A stretch of DNA of 64,000 nt from Emticicia sp. 21SJ11W-3. GTDB taxonomy: Bacteria; Bacteroidota; Bacteroidia; Cytophagales; Spirosomataceae. Under the pieces are notes generated by a model. The model was not told the DNA's origin. It saw only the letters and a program-made list of their open reading frames with translations, and did not search any database. Below, in pieces: positions 26,371 to 35,709 of the stretch (positions within the stretch are counted from its first letter, which is position 1; each line of letters opens with the position of its first letter). The stretch covers positions 1-64,000 of the forward strand of contig NZ_CP092074.1 of the NCBI RefSeq assembly GCF_024138715.1. The letters run 5' to 3'. The translations under genes were made by a program, and so were the position numbers.

Positions 26371-27360
26371 TTATCCTCCAATGGTGGTCATTGATTCAGA
26401 CACCAGGCTTTTCCTGTTCTTTTCTGCTTCAAAGCCATCAGCAGCCCGCTTCTGTAGCACTTCACTGATTAATAACTTCATTTCACTGTCAGAAAGTTTC
26501 TGCCGCATCATATCTCGTACGTTAAAAACGCCATCGTCATACAGGCAGGTTTTAAATACCCCGGTAGGAGTTACCCTGATACGATTACAGGTGCCGCAAA
26601 AAGTACGGCTGAAAGCAGCAATAACACCAATGGATCCTTTAAAGTTCGGAATCCGGTAATTGTATGAGGTTGAGTTCGGTTCGTCAGCCATCCGGTATAT
26701 GTCAGGATGTGCCAATCGGATTAAATCCATTATTTTTCCATAACTCCAGAAATCCTGAATCTGTTCAGGGCGCAGCCCGGCTCCATTAAAGGGCATTTCT
26801 TCAATAAACCTGACAGATACACTTTTGTTTCGTGCCAGCTCAACCATTGATAGAATATCCTCATCATTTTTGCCAGACATTACCACTGTATTAATTTTTA
26901 CCGGAATCTCATGCTCCAGAAGAGCCTCCAGCGTCTGCCACACTTTAGTAAATTCGTCGCGGCGTGTAATTTCAAAAAACCGTTGGCGGTCAAGCGAGTC
27001 CAGGCTCAGATTAACCGAATTGACACCCAGTTTTTTTAGTTCAGGTACTAACGGAGCCGTTAGCACACCATTAGTAGTAATATTGATTTTATTGATTCCT
27101 TCAATCTCAGACAACTTCCATAGAAACGGCATAAGGTCTCTTCTCAGAAAAGGTTCACCACCTGTAATACGCACTTTACTGATGCCCATTTCTGCCAGAA
27201 TACCCACCAGCCGTAGCATTTCTTCATAGCTCAACAAATGAGGTTTAGGCAGATACTGTATGCCTTCTTCAGGCATACAATAAAAGCAACGCAGGTTACA
27301 GCGGTCTGTAACTGCCAGCCTCAGATAATTGATAGGCCTGCCGTGGTTATCTATGAGCAT
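26371..27360 (-). CDS. moaA: GTP 3',8-cyclase MoaA (molybdopterin biosynthesis)
   Basis: A 329-residue radical SAM enzyme. The N-terminal iron-sulfur motif CNLRCFYC (CxxxCxxC), the GGEPFLRRDL SAM motif, the C-terminal cluster motif CGTCNRIRVTPTGVFKTC (CxxCx13C) and the catalytic Gly-Gly tail TTIGG are all present. It converts GTP to the cyclic intermediate of molybdenum cofactor synthesis together with MoaC. No other moa or moe genes are in the window. The ATG at 27360 begins MLIDNHGRPINYLR, as expected for the family. Just upstream is an inverted-repeat remnant (27381-27562). Confidence 0.97.
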   Translation of the reverse strand: MLIDNHGRPINYLRLAVTDRCNLRCFYCMPEEGIQYLPKPHLLSYEEMLRLVGILAEMGISKVRITGGEPFLRRDLMPFLWKLSEIEGINKINITTNGVLTAPLVPELKKLGVNSVNLSLDSLDRQRFFEITRRDEFTKVWQTLEALLEHEIPVKINTVVMSGKNDEDILSMVELARNKSVSVRFIEEMPFNGAGLRPEQIQDFWSYGKIMDLIRLAHPDIYRMADEPNSTSYNYRIPNFKGSIGVIAAFSRTFCGTCNRIRVTPTGVFKTCLYDDGVFNVRDMMRQKLSDSEMKLLISEVLQKRAADGFEAEKNRKSLVSESMTTIGG

Positions 27361-27380
27361 ATTGAAGAATTTGGTGAGTG

Positions 27381-27562
27381 AGTGATTTAGTGAATGTATG
27401 ATTACACCACTCTACAGCTATTAACCCCAATCTTTAATAGAAAATAATTGTGCTAAATTTTACACATGCGTGTAATTTTGGCAACCAACACCTAAGATAC
27501 GTATTCTCTGATTCCTGATGTGAGAATGACAAATCACGCAATTGCTCATTTACTAAATCACT
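27381..27562. repeat. Inverted-repeat pair in the moaA upstream region
   Basis: AGTGATTTAGTGAATG (27381-27396) and, inverted, AGTGATTTAGTAAATG (complement of 27547-27562) match at 15 of 16 positions, 150 bases apart. Further outward partial similarity (GTGA) exists. The enclosed sequence has no ORF of note. It may be the trace of a small inserted element. Confidence 0.5.
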
Positions 27563-27594
27563 AAACTTTCACGGTAAAAGTACTCACAATCTGC

Positions 27595-27632
27595 TAAAAA
27601 ACAAAAGAGGCCTGGATGTCCAGGCCTCTTTC
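27595..27632 (-). terminator. Intrinsic terminator of the atpD-atpC operon
   Basis: Perfect 10-bp stem AGAGGCCTGG / CCAGGCCTCT with a 4-base loop (27606-27629), followed on the minus strand by T-rich sequence. Confidence 0.93.
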
Positions 27633-27648
27633 AAGCATATCTGAAAAA

Positions 27649-27891
27649 TTAAGCTACTGCTTCAGCAAGTACCAGAATTTTGTTTTTTACTACTTCTACC
27701 ACGCCACCATCTACCACAAATGTTTCTTTTTTACCATTTGCTTCGATCACCAAATCACCTTTGGCAAGTGTACTGACAAGCGGAGCATGGTCTTTCAAAA
27801 CCTGAAAACGACCTTCGCTACCAGGGAAAGAAACAGCGTTTACTTCGCCAGTATATACTTTTTTATCGGGGGTAATTATTTCTAAGTTCAT
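27649..27891 (-). CDS. atpC: ATP synthase F1 epsilon subunit (short form)
   Basis: An 80-residue subunit: MNLEIITPDKKVYTGEVNAVSFPGSEGRFQVLKDHAPLVSTL then ANGKKETFVVDGGVVEVVKNKILVL. This is the N-terminal beta-sandwich only; the C-terminal helical pair of the longer epsilon subunits is absent, as is common in Bacteroidota. It binds gamma in the rotor stalk. It follows atpD by two bases on the same strand; a strong terminator ends the unit. Confidence 0.97.
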   Translation of the reverse strand: MNLEIITPDKKVYTGEVNAVSFPGSEGRFQVLKDHAPLVSTLAKGDLVIEANGKKETFVVDGGVVEVVKNKILVLAEAVA

Positions 27892-27893
27892 TG

Positions 27894-29402
<1,509 letters not shown>

Positions 29403-29723
29403 TTATGGAGTATTTTAAAATTTAGATAGTTTGAAAGCAAGATGTTGCGCGTAAAAACGATAACATCTCGTTTTGGGACGCAAAATTAATGCTTCTAGTT
29501 TTTAAAAGCAAAATCTTGGGCAATGATTTTGTATTTTTTTTAGATAACATACCGAATCCTAAATGGGTACACTTGCAAATTTAAAAAACGGTTCGTAGTA
29601 AAAATTCAATAATTTGTCTTGTTAAACCCCCCGGGAATCGGTCGCATTGCCCCAAAAACCATACCGGATAGGTCAGATTAAAGCGCAATTAAAATATAAC
29701 GTAAAAAAGTTACAGGCGTATAT
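29403..29723. other. Intergenic region with the atpD promoter and no gene
   Basis: 321 bases between atpD and the MFS gene, both on the minus strand. The atpD-proximal part carries the promoter at 29481-29513. The rest shows no ORF or RNA gene that I can support, and no clear terminator for the MFS gene. Confidence 0.5.
29481..29513 (-). promoter_or_regulatory. Bacteroidota-type promoter of atpD-atpC
   Basis: On the minus strand TTTTG (29509-29513) and TAATTTTG (29481-29488) are separated by 20 bases, matching the TTTG / TAnnTTTG pattern well. It lies 79 bases before the atpD ATG. Confidence 0.75.
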
Positions 29724-31073
29724 TTACTTCCATTTATCTTCAATGTCTTCCAGGCTCATACCTTTGGTTTCAAAAACCACAAACTTGGCAAAAAGCAAGC
29801 CCAGCAGCACTACAATGGTATAAATACCAAATATGCCGCCATTGGTACCCAGCGAAGTAGCCGCCATAATAGGGAAGGTGTAAGCTACACAAAAGTCAAA
29901 AACCCAGTGATTAAAGCTACCCATACTTGATGCAAAGCCTCTGATTTTCAGTGGATAAATCTCGGAAATCAGCAGCCAGCCTAATGGCCCCAGGCTGATA
30001 GCAAAGAAAACAATATAAGTATAAATACCACCTACCAGCATGAATTGCTGCAAGCCTGCATCAAGCGAGTCTTTCATAAAAAAAGCCAGCCCTACCGTAG
30101 ATAAGCAAATAGCCGTGCCTATAAGCCCTGTATAAAGTAATGGTTTACGCCCCCATTTATCAAGAAACATAATAGCAAACACGGTAGCTATTGAGTTGGT
30201 TACACCCACGCCCACTGTGGCCAGTGCTGCTGTGTTGCCCTCCGGAAATACGTTTTTGAAAATATCTGTCGAAAAATAAATGATAGCATTAATACCCGAA
30301 AACTGTTGTATAAAGAAAATACCCACCGCAATAAATAAAGGAATACGCAGGCGCTTGCTGAACAGCATTTTCCAGTCGGCTTTGTTATGTTTTTCGTTTT
30401 CTACTATTCTTTTGGTTTGGGTAAGCTCTTGTGTGGCCTGTTCAGGTTCGCGCAGGCGGTTCAGTACAGCCAGTGCCTCGGCGTCGCGGCCCTTGCTAAT
30501 AAGCCAGCGTGGGCTTTCGGGCACAAAAAGCATGCCCAGAAACAAAATGGCAGCCGGCACAAACCCCGCCCAGAACATATTCCGCCAGCCGTCGGCCTGC
30601 TCGGCAAAAAAGAAACCCACCACATAAGATAACAATATACCCAGGGTAATAGCCAATTGAAAAAACGTTACCAGCTGGCCTCTCATGTGGGTAGGGGCAA
30701 TCTCTGCCAGATACATAGGTACTGTTGAGGCCACAATACCTATGGCAAGCCCCAGAAATAAACGGCCGATAATGAGGAACAGAGTGCTTGGCGCCATGGC
30801 AGTAATAATAGAGCCAACTACGAAAATCAACGATGCCACGATGTTAATCTTTTTTCGGCCCAGTATGTCGGTCAGGGGGCCGCTGAGAAAAGGCCCCAGC
30901 ATACCACCGGCCAGAACTGCGCTCACTATCCGGCTTTCTGTTTCAGGGCTTGGGTTAAATTGTGCCCGCAATGTGGGGAGAGCCACGTTAATAACACCGG
31001 TGTCAAAACCAAAAAGAAGCCCGCCGGTAGCGGCAACAGCAGCAATAAAATACAATAGTAGATTTTTGTTCAT
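29724..31073 (-). CDS. MFS sugar porter family transporter
   Basis: A 449-residue transporter of twelve membrane segments. Sugar-porter signatures: GLLFGFDTGVINVALP in TM1, GPLTDILGRKKINI (loop 2-3), PMYLAEIAPTHMRGQLVTFFQ, PESPRWLISKGRDAEA, QQFSGINAIIYFSTDIF in TM7 and EIYPLKIRG, with WKD/EFET-like end FETKGMSLEDIE. It is likely a proton-linked monosaccharide importer; the sugar is unknown. I start at ATG 31073 (MNKNLLLYFIAAV); an in-frame ATG at 31106 is less likely. It is divergent from recF with a palindromic site between. Confidence 0.94.
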   Translation of the reverse strand: MNKNLLLYFIAAVAATGGLLFGFDTGVINVALPTLRAQFNPSPETESRIVSAVLAGGMLGPFLSGPLTDILGRKKINIVASLIFVVGSIITAMAPSTLFLIIGRLFLGLAIGIVASTVPMYLAEIAPTHMRGQLVTFFQLAITLGILLSYVVGFFFAEQADGWRNMFWAGFVPAAILFLGMLFVPESPRWLISKGRDAEALAVLNRLREPEQATQELTQTKRIVENEKHNKADWKMLFSKRLRIPLFIAVGIFFIQQFSGINAIIYFSTDIFKNVFPEGNTAALATVGVGVTNSIATVFAIMFLDKWGRKPLLYTGLIGTAICLSTVGLAFFMKDSLDAGLQQFMLVGGIYTYIVFFAISLGPLGWLLISEIYPLKIRGFASSMGSFNHWVFDFCVAYTFPIMAATSLGTNGGIFGIYTIVVLLGLLFAKFVVFETKGMSLEDIEDKWK

Positions 31074-31128
31074 AAATAGATAGGTTAAATGCAACAACGC
31101 ATACAAATAAACTAAATTTTCAGGAAAT

Positions 31129-31151
31129 ATCTGTAATTTCGTATTACAGAT
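31129..31151. promoter_or_regulatory. Candidate operator palindrome between the MFS gene and recF
   Basis: Arms ATCTGTAAT (31129-31137) and ATTACAGAT (31143-31151), 9 perfect base pairs around a 5-base centre. The left arm and centre overlap TAATTTCG (31134-31141), a one-mismatch -7 element pointing at recF. Confidence 0.5.
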
Positions 31152-31206
31152 TGGTAAGTAGATACCCGTTTTGGGTAGTGAGGATATTGTTATCGAAGTC
31201 AGCAGA

Positions 31207-32310
31207 ATGTTTTTAGAGAAAATCTATCTATCTAATTTTAAGAATTACGAAGAAGCCACATTTACTTTCTCGCCGCAGGTAAATTGTATAGTGGGTGAGA
31301 ACGGGAGTGGGAAAACAAATCTGCTTGATGCTGTTTATTTTCTGGCACTGAGCAAAAGTGCCATGCACCACCAGGATGTGTTCAGCATTAATCATGATGC
31401 CGACTACATGATGATTGACGGTGTTTTTAGTAAAAACAGCCATACTCATCAGATTACCTGTACTATTCAGCGGGGGCAGCGTAAAATAATGATGTATGAA
31501 AAGAAACCCTACGAACGTATTGCCGACCACATAGGTCAGTTTCCGGTAGTATTGATTGCCCCGGATGATACCGAACTTATTAAAGAGGGCAGTGAAGAAA
31601 GACGAAGGTTTTTTGACGGGGTGCTGTCGCAGATGGATAGCGAATACCTGACTGACTACCAGCAGTATAACCGTATTCTTGAGCAAAGAAACAGCTTGTT
31701 GAAAATCTTTGCCGAGCGTAATTATATGGACCATGATTTACTGGATACCTACTCTGACCCACTAGTAAAACTGGCCGTTAGGCTTCATAAACAAAGGAAA
31801 GAGTTTATGGAAACTTTTCTGCCGGTGTTTAAAAAGCATTATGCCTTAATAAGTGAGGGTAGGGAAGAGGTAGAAATAGTGTATGAGTCTGAAGTAGCCG
31901 TTGATAATTTTACGCAGGAGTTCCGCCAGAATCGCCAGACGGACATAAGGGCGCAACGCACTACCAAAGGCATACATAAAGATGATTATGTTTTTGAGAT
32001 AGACACTTACCCCATTAAGAAGTTTGGCTCGCAGGGGCAACAGAAATCTTTTGTAATGGCGCTACGGCTGGCGCAGTTTGAAATGATAGAGATACTGAAA
32101 GAGCTAAAGCCCATACTGCTGCTGGACGATATTTTTGATAAGCTAGACGACCGCCGGATTCACAGCCTGATAGAGAGCATTAATCATGGTATTTTCGGGC
32201 AGGTTTTTATTACGGATGCCCGGCCTGAACGAACCCGGAAAATTCTGGAACAGGTAAATGCCGAGGTAAAGTATTTCAGTATTGACAATCATAAAAATGT
32301 AGCCTCGTAA
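31207..32310 (+). CDS. recF: DNA replication/repair protein RecF
   Basis: A 367-residue SMC-like ATPase. N-terminal MFLEKIYLSNFKNYEEATFTFS, Walker A GENGSGKTN, RecF-specific stretch FPVVLIAPDDTELIKEGSEERRRFFDG, signature KFGSQGQQKSFVMALRLAQ and Walker B PILLLDDIFDKLD are present. RecF loads RecA at gaps with RecO and RecR. I start at ATG 31207 (MFLEKIYL); an in-frame start at 31171 would place the start upstream of the usual N-terminus. It is not next to dnaA/dnaN, as often in this phylum. No terminator is visible after it. Confidence 0.96.
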   Translation: MFLEKIYLSNFKNYEEATFTFSPQVNCIVGENGSGKTNLLDAVYFLALSKSAMHHQDVFSINHDADYMMIDGVFSKNSHTHQITCTIQRGQRKIMMYEKKPYERIADHIGQFPVVLIAPDDTELIKEGSEERRRFFDGVLSQMDSEYLTDYQQYNRILEQRNSLLKIFAERNYMDHDLLDTYSDPLVKLAVRLHKQRKEFMETFLPVFKKHYALISEGREEVEIVYESEVAVDNFTQEFRQNRQTDIRAQRTTKGIHKDDYVFEIDTYPIKKFGSQGQQKSFVMALRLAQFEMIEILKELKPILLLDDIFDKLDDRRIHSLIESINHGIFGQVFITDARPERTRKILEQVNAEVKYFSIDNHKNVAS

Positions 32311-32387
32311 AGTTGGGTTAGGTGGTTTTGCTTCTATGTTTTTTATTAATTTTTCGCTTATAACTTTATAAGTACCAAGTTTTTACG

Positions 32388-32395
32388 TATTTTTG
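32388..32395 (+). promoter_or_regulatory. Bacteroidota-type -7 element of rpsJ
   Basis: TATTTTTG (TAnnTTTG) 90 bases before the rpsJ ATG. The predicted leader of about 80 bases begins with a small palindrome AAAAAAC-GAC-GTTTTTT at 32408-32424. Confidence 0.55.
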
Positions 32396-32484
32396 CACCC
32401 GCGTTGTAAAAAACGACGTTTTTTTATGCCCTTTCTGAAGCAAATGGTTCTTTCGGAGGGGTTCATCTTAAAATTTTTGAACCA

Positions 32485-32790
32485 ATGTCACAAAAAATCA
32501 GAATCAAATTAAAGTCGTTTGACCACAACTTAGTGGACAAATCGGCAGAGAGAATTGTGAAGGCTGTAAAATCTACAGGAGCCGTTGTTAGCGGACCAAT
32601 TCCGTTGCCTACTCGCAAAGAAATCTTCACTGTATTGCGTTCTCCGCACGTTAACAAAAAATCACGTGAGCAATTCCAGTTATGTACTTACAAACGTTTG
32701 ATCGACATTTACTCGGCCAGCCCGAAAACTGTTGACGCGTTGATGAAACTGGAACTACCAAGTGGTGTTGACGTTGAGATTAAAGTATAG
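32485..32790 (+). CDS. rpsJ: 30S ribosomal protein S10
   Basis: A 101-residue S10 of normal length: [54 protein letters not shown] and the C-terminal [18 protein letters not shown] are all typical of the phylum. S10 is part of the 30S head and, as NusE, of antitermination complexes. What is odd is its setting: it stands alone, with its own promoter-like motif and a perfect terminator, between recF and pdhA, and not at the head of the S10 operon with rplC. Whether it is the only copy cannot be told from here. Confidence 0.98.
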   Translation: MSQKIRIKLKSFDHNLVDKSAERIVKAVKSTGAVVSGPIPLPTRKEIFTVLRSPHVNKKSREQFQLCTYKRLIDIYSASPKTVDALMKLELPSGVDVEIKV

Positions 32791-32812
32791 TTATCTCTTA
32801 GTTGATTGCGAT

Positions 32813-32845
32813 AGGCCTCTGAGTTAACTCAGAGGCTTTTTTGTG
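32813..32845 (+). terminator. Intrinsic terminator after rpsJ
   Basis: A perfect 22-base self-complementary sequence at 32815-32836 (arms GCCTCTGAGTT / AACTCAGAGGC) followed by six T. Confidence 0.92.
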
Positions 32846-32951
32846 TTTTATAAGACATGGGTTGACGGAGAATTAGGTGATAATTCCCCCCGGTTGGCTA
32901 TTTAAATGAACAGATTATCTCAATATTTTTCGTCGATAATGATTTAATTCA

Positions 32952-32959
32952 TAAATTTG
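32952..32959 (+). promoter_or_regulatory. Bacteroidota-type -7 element of pdhA
   Basis: TAAATTTG (TAnnTTTG), 43 bases before the pdhA ATG. A T-rich TTTTTCG about 20 bases upstream is an imperfect -33. Confidence 0.6.
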
Positions 32960-33002
32960 CTTCGTCTAAGCAAAATGACGTTTAATTATAAAAGAATCAG
33001 AG

Positions 33003-34019
33003 ATGGCAGCTACCAAAGAAAAAGCACCAAAAGTAAAGTATTCTAAAGAAACATATATGTATTGGTACGAGTCTATGTTTCTTCAAAGAAAATTTGAAGA
33101 AAAGGCCGGCCAGTTGTATGGGCAGCAAAAGATTCGTGGATTTTGTCATTTATATATAGGCCAGGAGGCTTGTTCTTCAGGAGCTGTTTCGGCATTAACC
33201 AAAGATGACAAATGGATTACCGCCTACAGAGACCACGGCCATCCGTTGGCGCTGGGTACTGACCCCAACAGAATTATGGCAGAGTTGTACGGAAAAGAAA
33301 CCGGTACAACCAAAGGTAAAGGGGGCTCAATGCACATTTTTGATAAAGAAGTAAACTTTATTGGCGGGCATGGTATTGTAGGGGCGCAGATTCCGTTAGG
33401 TGCAGGTATAGCATTTGCCGAAAAATATAAAGGTACGCAAAACCTTTGTATGTGTTATTTTGGCGATGGCGCTGTGCGTCAGGGGGCGTTGCACGAGGCG
33501 TTCAACATGGCAATGACCTGGAAATTACCCGTAATATTTGTAGTTGAAAACAACGGCTATGCCATGGGTACGTCGGTAGAGCGTACCTCAAACGTAAGAG
33601 AACTATACACCATTGGTGAGGCGTATGATATGCCTGCAGAACCGGTAGACGCGATGGATGTTGAAATGGTACACGAAGCAGTAAAACGTGCTGCCGACCG
33701 CGCCAGAGCAGGAGAAGGCCCTACTTTCCTTGAGTTCAAAACCTATCGTTTCCGTGGTCACTCAATGTCAGACCCTCAGAAATACCGTACCAAGGATGAA
33801 GTGGAAGAATGGAAACGCCGCGACCCGTTAGAACTTTGCCGCGACCGTATCTTAACCAACGGTATAGCTACAGAAGCAGAATTGGAAGAAATAGATTTAC
33901 GAGTGAAAGCGAAAGTAGAGGAGTCGGTAAAATTTGCAGAAGAATCGCCGTTCCCTAAAGCAGAAACCGCATTTGATGATATTTACGTACAATCTGATTA
34001 TCCTTTCCTGAGAGAATAG
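33003..34019 (+). CDS. pdhA: Pyruvate dehydrogenase E1 component, alpha subunit
   Basis: A 338-residue E1 alpha subunit. The thiamine diphosphate motif GDGAVRQGALHEAFNMA...VENN is clear, as are YIGQEACSSGA, KGKGGSMHIFDKEVNFIGGHGIVGAQ, and the phosphorylation-loop-like RFRGHSMSDPQKYR. With E1 beta, E2 and E3 it turns pyruvate into acetyl-CoA. The beta subunit is not adjacent, so the complex is encoded in pieces. ATG 33003 fits; the Lys-rich N-terminus (ATKEKAPKVKYSKETY) is a usual extension. A long bidirectional terminator follows. Confidence 0.96.
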   Translation: MAATKEKAPKVKYSKETYMYWYESMFLQRKFEEKAGQLYGQQKIRGFCHLYIGQEACSSGAVSALTKDDKWITAYRDHGHPLALGTDPNRIMAELYGKETGTTKGKGGSMHIFDKEVNFIGGHGIVGAQIPLGAGIAFAEKYKGTQNLCMCYFGDGAVRQGALHEAFNMAMTWKLPVIFVVENNGYAMGTSVERTSNVRELYTIGEAYDMPAEPVDAMDVEMVHEAVKRAADRARAGEGPTFLEFKTYRFRGHSMSDPQKYRTKDEVEEWKRRDPLELCRDRILTNGIATEAELEEIDLRVKAKVEESVKFAEESPFPKAETAFDDIYVQSDYPFLRE

Positions 34020-34040
34020 TCTTTCTGAGTAATTTATAAT

Positions 34041-34079
34041 AACAATAAAGCCGGCCCATTAAAAGCCGGCTTTATTGTT
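34041..34079. terminator. Bidirectional terminator between pdhA and the SDR gene
   Basis: A 15-bp stem AACAATAAAGCCGGC / GCCGGCTTTATTGTT (34041-34055, 34065-34079) with a 9-base loop. The genes on either side converge on it. Confidence 0.9.
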
Positions 34080-34096
34080 TCCTGTAAAAGTGTATT

Positions 34097-34804
34097 TTAC
34101 AAATCGCCCTTTTGTGGGCGCAGTACAATTTCTTCAATCACAGCTCCGTCAGACAGGCTGTAGGCAGTCCAGACGGTCTTGGCTATATCAGCCGGTTGCA
34201 TAAACCTTTCGGCTGGTATGTCTGCACCCGCCCAGCTGTCTGTTAGTACCGCACCAGGCATAATAGATGTTACTTTTACTTGATAGGGTTTCATTTCTTC
34301 GCGCAAGCCTTTGCTGAAACCCAGCAGGGCAAATTTTGAAATACTATAAGACCCACCTTTAGGGTAGGCCATCAGGCTGGCAACCGAACACATATTAAAT
34401 ATATACCCGCTTTTTTGGGCAATCATGCCTTTGATTAGTCCGCGGGTCAGGTAATACGCGCTGTAAAGGTTTGTTTCTATCAGGCTTTCAAGCACGCCAT
34501 CCTGCTCTTCGTGGATATTCCCCGGAATAAAACTCCCTGCATTATTTACAAGCACATCTACCGGCCTGTTGAGCGACTGAATAAACCCCACCAGCCCCGC
34601 TACCTCTTGTTTTATGGCCAGGTCGGCGGCATAAATAAAACAGTTTACTTTATATTGGGTGGTTATATGGTTTTGCAGCTCTTTTAAATCAGCCTCTTTT
34701 CGGGCCGAGGCCAGTACATCAAAGCCGTTTTGGGCGAAGATTTCAATAATGGCCCGACCGATTCCGCGGCTACCGCCTGAAACTACTATCAGTTTTTTGC
34801 TCAT
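34097..34804 (-). CDS. Short-chain dehydrogenase/reductase (SDR)
   Basis: A 235-residue classical SDR. The NAD(P)-binding motif is GGSRGIGRA, NNAG follows in DVLVNNAGSF, and the catalytic Ser-Tyr-Lys set is in CSVASLMAYPKGGSYSISK. The first Arg after the glycine motif favours NADP(H). The substrate is not known; members close to this pattern include 3-oxoacyl-ACP reductase-like and sepiapterin-reductase-like enzymes. It is divergent from the mlaE-type gene and convergent with pdhA. Confidence 0.9.
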   Translation of the reverse strand: MSKKLIVVSGGSRGIGRAIIEIFAQNGFDVLASARKEADLKELQNHITTQYKVNCFIYAADLAIKQEVAGLVGFIQSLNRPVDVLVNNAGSFIPGNIHEEQDGVLESLIETNLYSAYYLTRGLIKGMIAQKSGYIFNMCSVASLMAYPKGGSYSISKFALLGFSKGLREEMKPYQVKVTSIMPGAVLTDSWAGADIPAERFMQPADIAKTVWTAYSLSDGAVIEEIVLRPQKGDL

Positions 34805-34890
34805 GTTCAGCTCTTTTAATTGTTTTATGGTATGGCTCTGGTTTTTGAATATAAACTTTCTTATCTAAAATGCGTTATTAAACTATTCGT

Positions 34891-34898
34891 TATCTTTG
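34891..34898 (+). promoter_or_regulatory. Bacteroidota-type -7 element of the mlaE-mlaF-araC unit
   Basis: TATCTTTG (TAnnTTTG), 18 bases before the ATG at 34917. It overlaps a TTG (34896) that would otherwise be a possible start, so the ATG is preferred. Confidence 0.6.
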
Positions 34899-34916
34899 CA
34901 AATATCGTTAAAAAGC

Positions 34917-35648
34917 ATGTTAAGAACTGTAGGAGAATATTTAATATTTCTGGGGAAACTATTTAGCCGTAGAGAAACTTTCAAAGTTTACTGGAATCGG
35001 TTTATAGACGAGTGTCTGGCTATTGGTGTCAGTTCAGTTCTCATTGTTTCCATTGTGGCTGTATTTATTGGCGCCGTTACCTGCGTGCAGACAAGAGCCA
35101 ACCTGGTAAGCCCTTTAATACCGGTATATGTAGTAAGTAATATTGTGCGCGACATGACCCTCCTGGAGCTCTCATCTACTTTTATGTGTGTGGTGCTTGC
35201 AGGTAAAATAGGGTCTAACATTGCTGGTGAGCTGGGAACCATGAAAATAACCGAGCAGATAGACGCACTGGAGGTAATGGGAATCAACTCTGCGTCTTAC
35301 CTGGTGCTGCCTAAATTACTGGCTTCTATGTTTACGTTTCCGTTGTTGGCTATTCTTTCAGGTTTTCTGGGTATTCTGGGCGGCTACCTTGCCGGAACAC
35401 TAACAGGCATTATTACCCCCGAAGATTATATCTATGGTATCAGATATTCGTTTGTTCCGTTCAATGTTTTTATTGCCATTATTAAAGCCTTTGTTTTTGG
35501 GTTTCTTATTTCTACCATCTCTGCTTTTAAAGGATATTACACCCGGGGCGGGGCTTTAGAAGTAGGGCAGGCAAGTACATCGGCCGTAACCAATAGTTGT
35601 ATAGCTGTTTTAATTGCCGACTACCTGTTGGCTGAATTATTGACCTGA
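34917..35648 (+). CDS. MlaE-family ABC transporter permease
   Basis: A 243-residue membrane protein of the MlaE family: GVSSVLIVSIVAVFIGAVTCVQT, then VVLAGKIGSNIAGELGTMKITEQIDALEVMGINSASYLVLP (the conserved coupling segment), then three further membrane segments ending VLIADYLLAELL. MlaE permeases move phospholipids between inner and outer membranes with an MlaF ATPase and MCE proteins. The ATPase follows 61 bases downstream; no MCE (MlaD) protein is next to them, so it is encoded elsewhere or not used. Start ATG 34917 (MLRTVGEYLIFLG) is chosen over TTG 34896. Confidence 0.93.
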   Translation: MLRTVGEYLIFLGKLFSRRETFKVYWNRFIDECLAIGVSSVLIVSIVAVFIGAVTCVQTRANLVSPLIPVYVVSNIVRDMTLLELSSTFMCVVLAGKIGSNIAGELGTMKITEQIDALEVMGINSASYLVLPKLLASMFTFPLLAILSGFLGILGGYLAGTLTGIITPEDYIYGIRYSFVPFNVFIAIIKAFVFGFLISTISAFKGYYTRGGALEVGQASTSAVTNSCIAVLIADYLLAELLT

Positions 35649-35709
35649 TACCCGGCAAACCCGGTTTTTTCATTACTCTTCACAGCGTTCTTTTCAGGAT
35701 TGAAATTAT

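Noticed and set aside
27471-27478. TAATTTTG on the plus strand, a good -7 match
   Set aside because: No plus-strand gene follows; it would read into the 3' end of atpC. I take it as chance or part of the old insertion.
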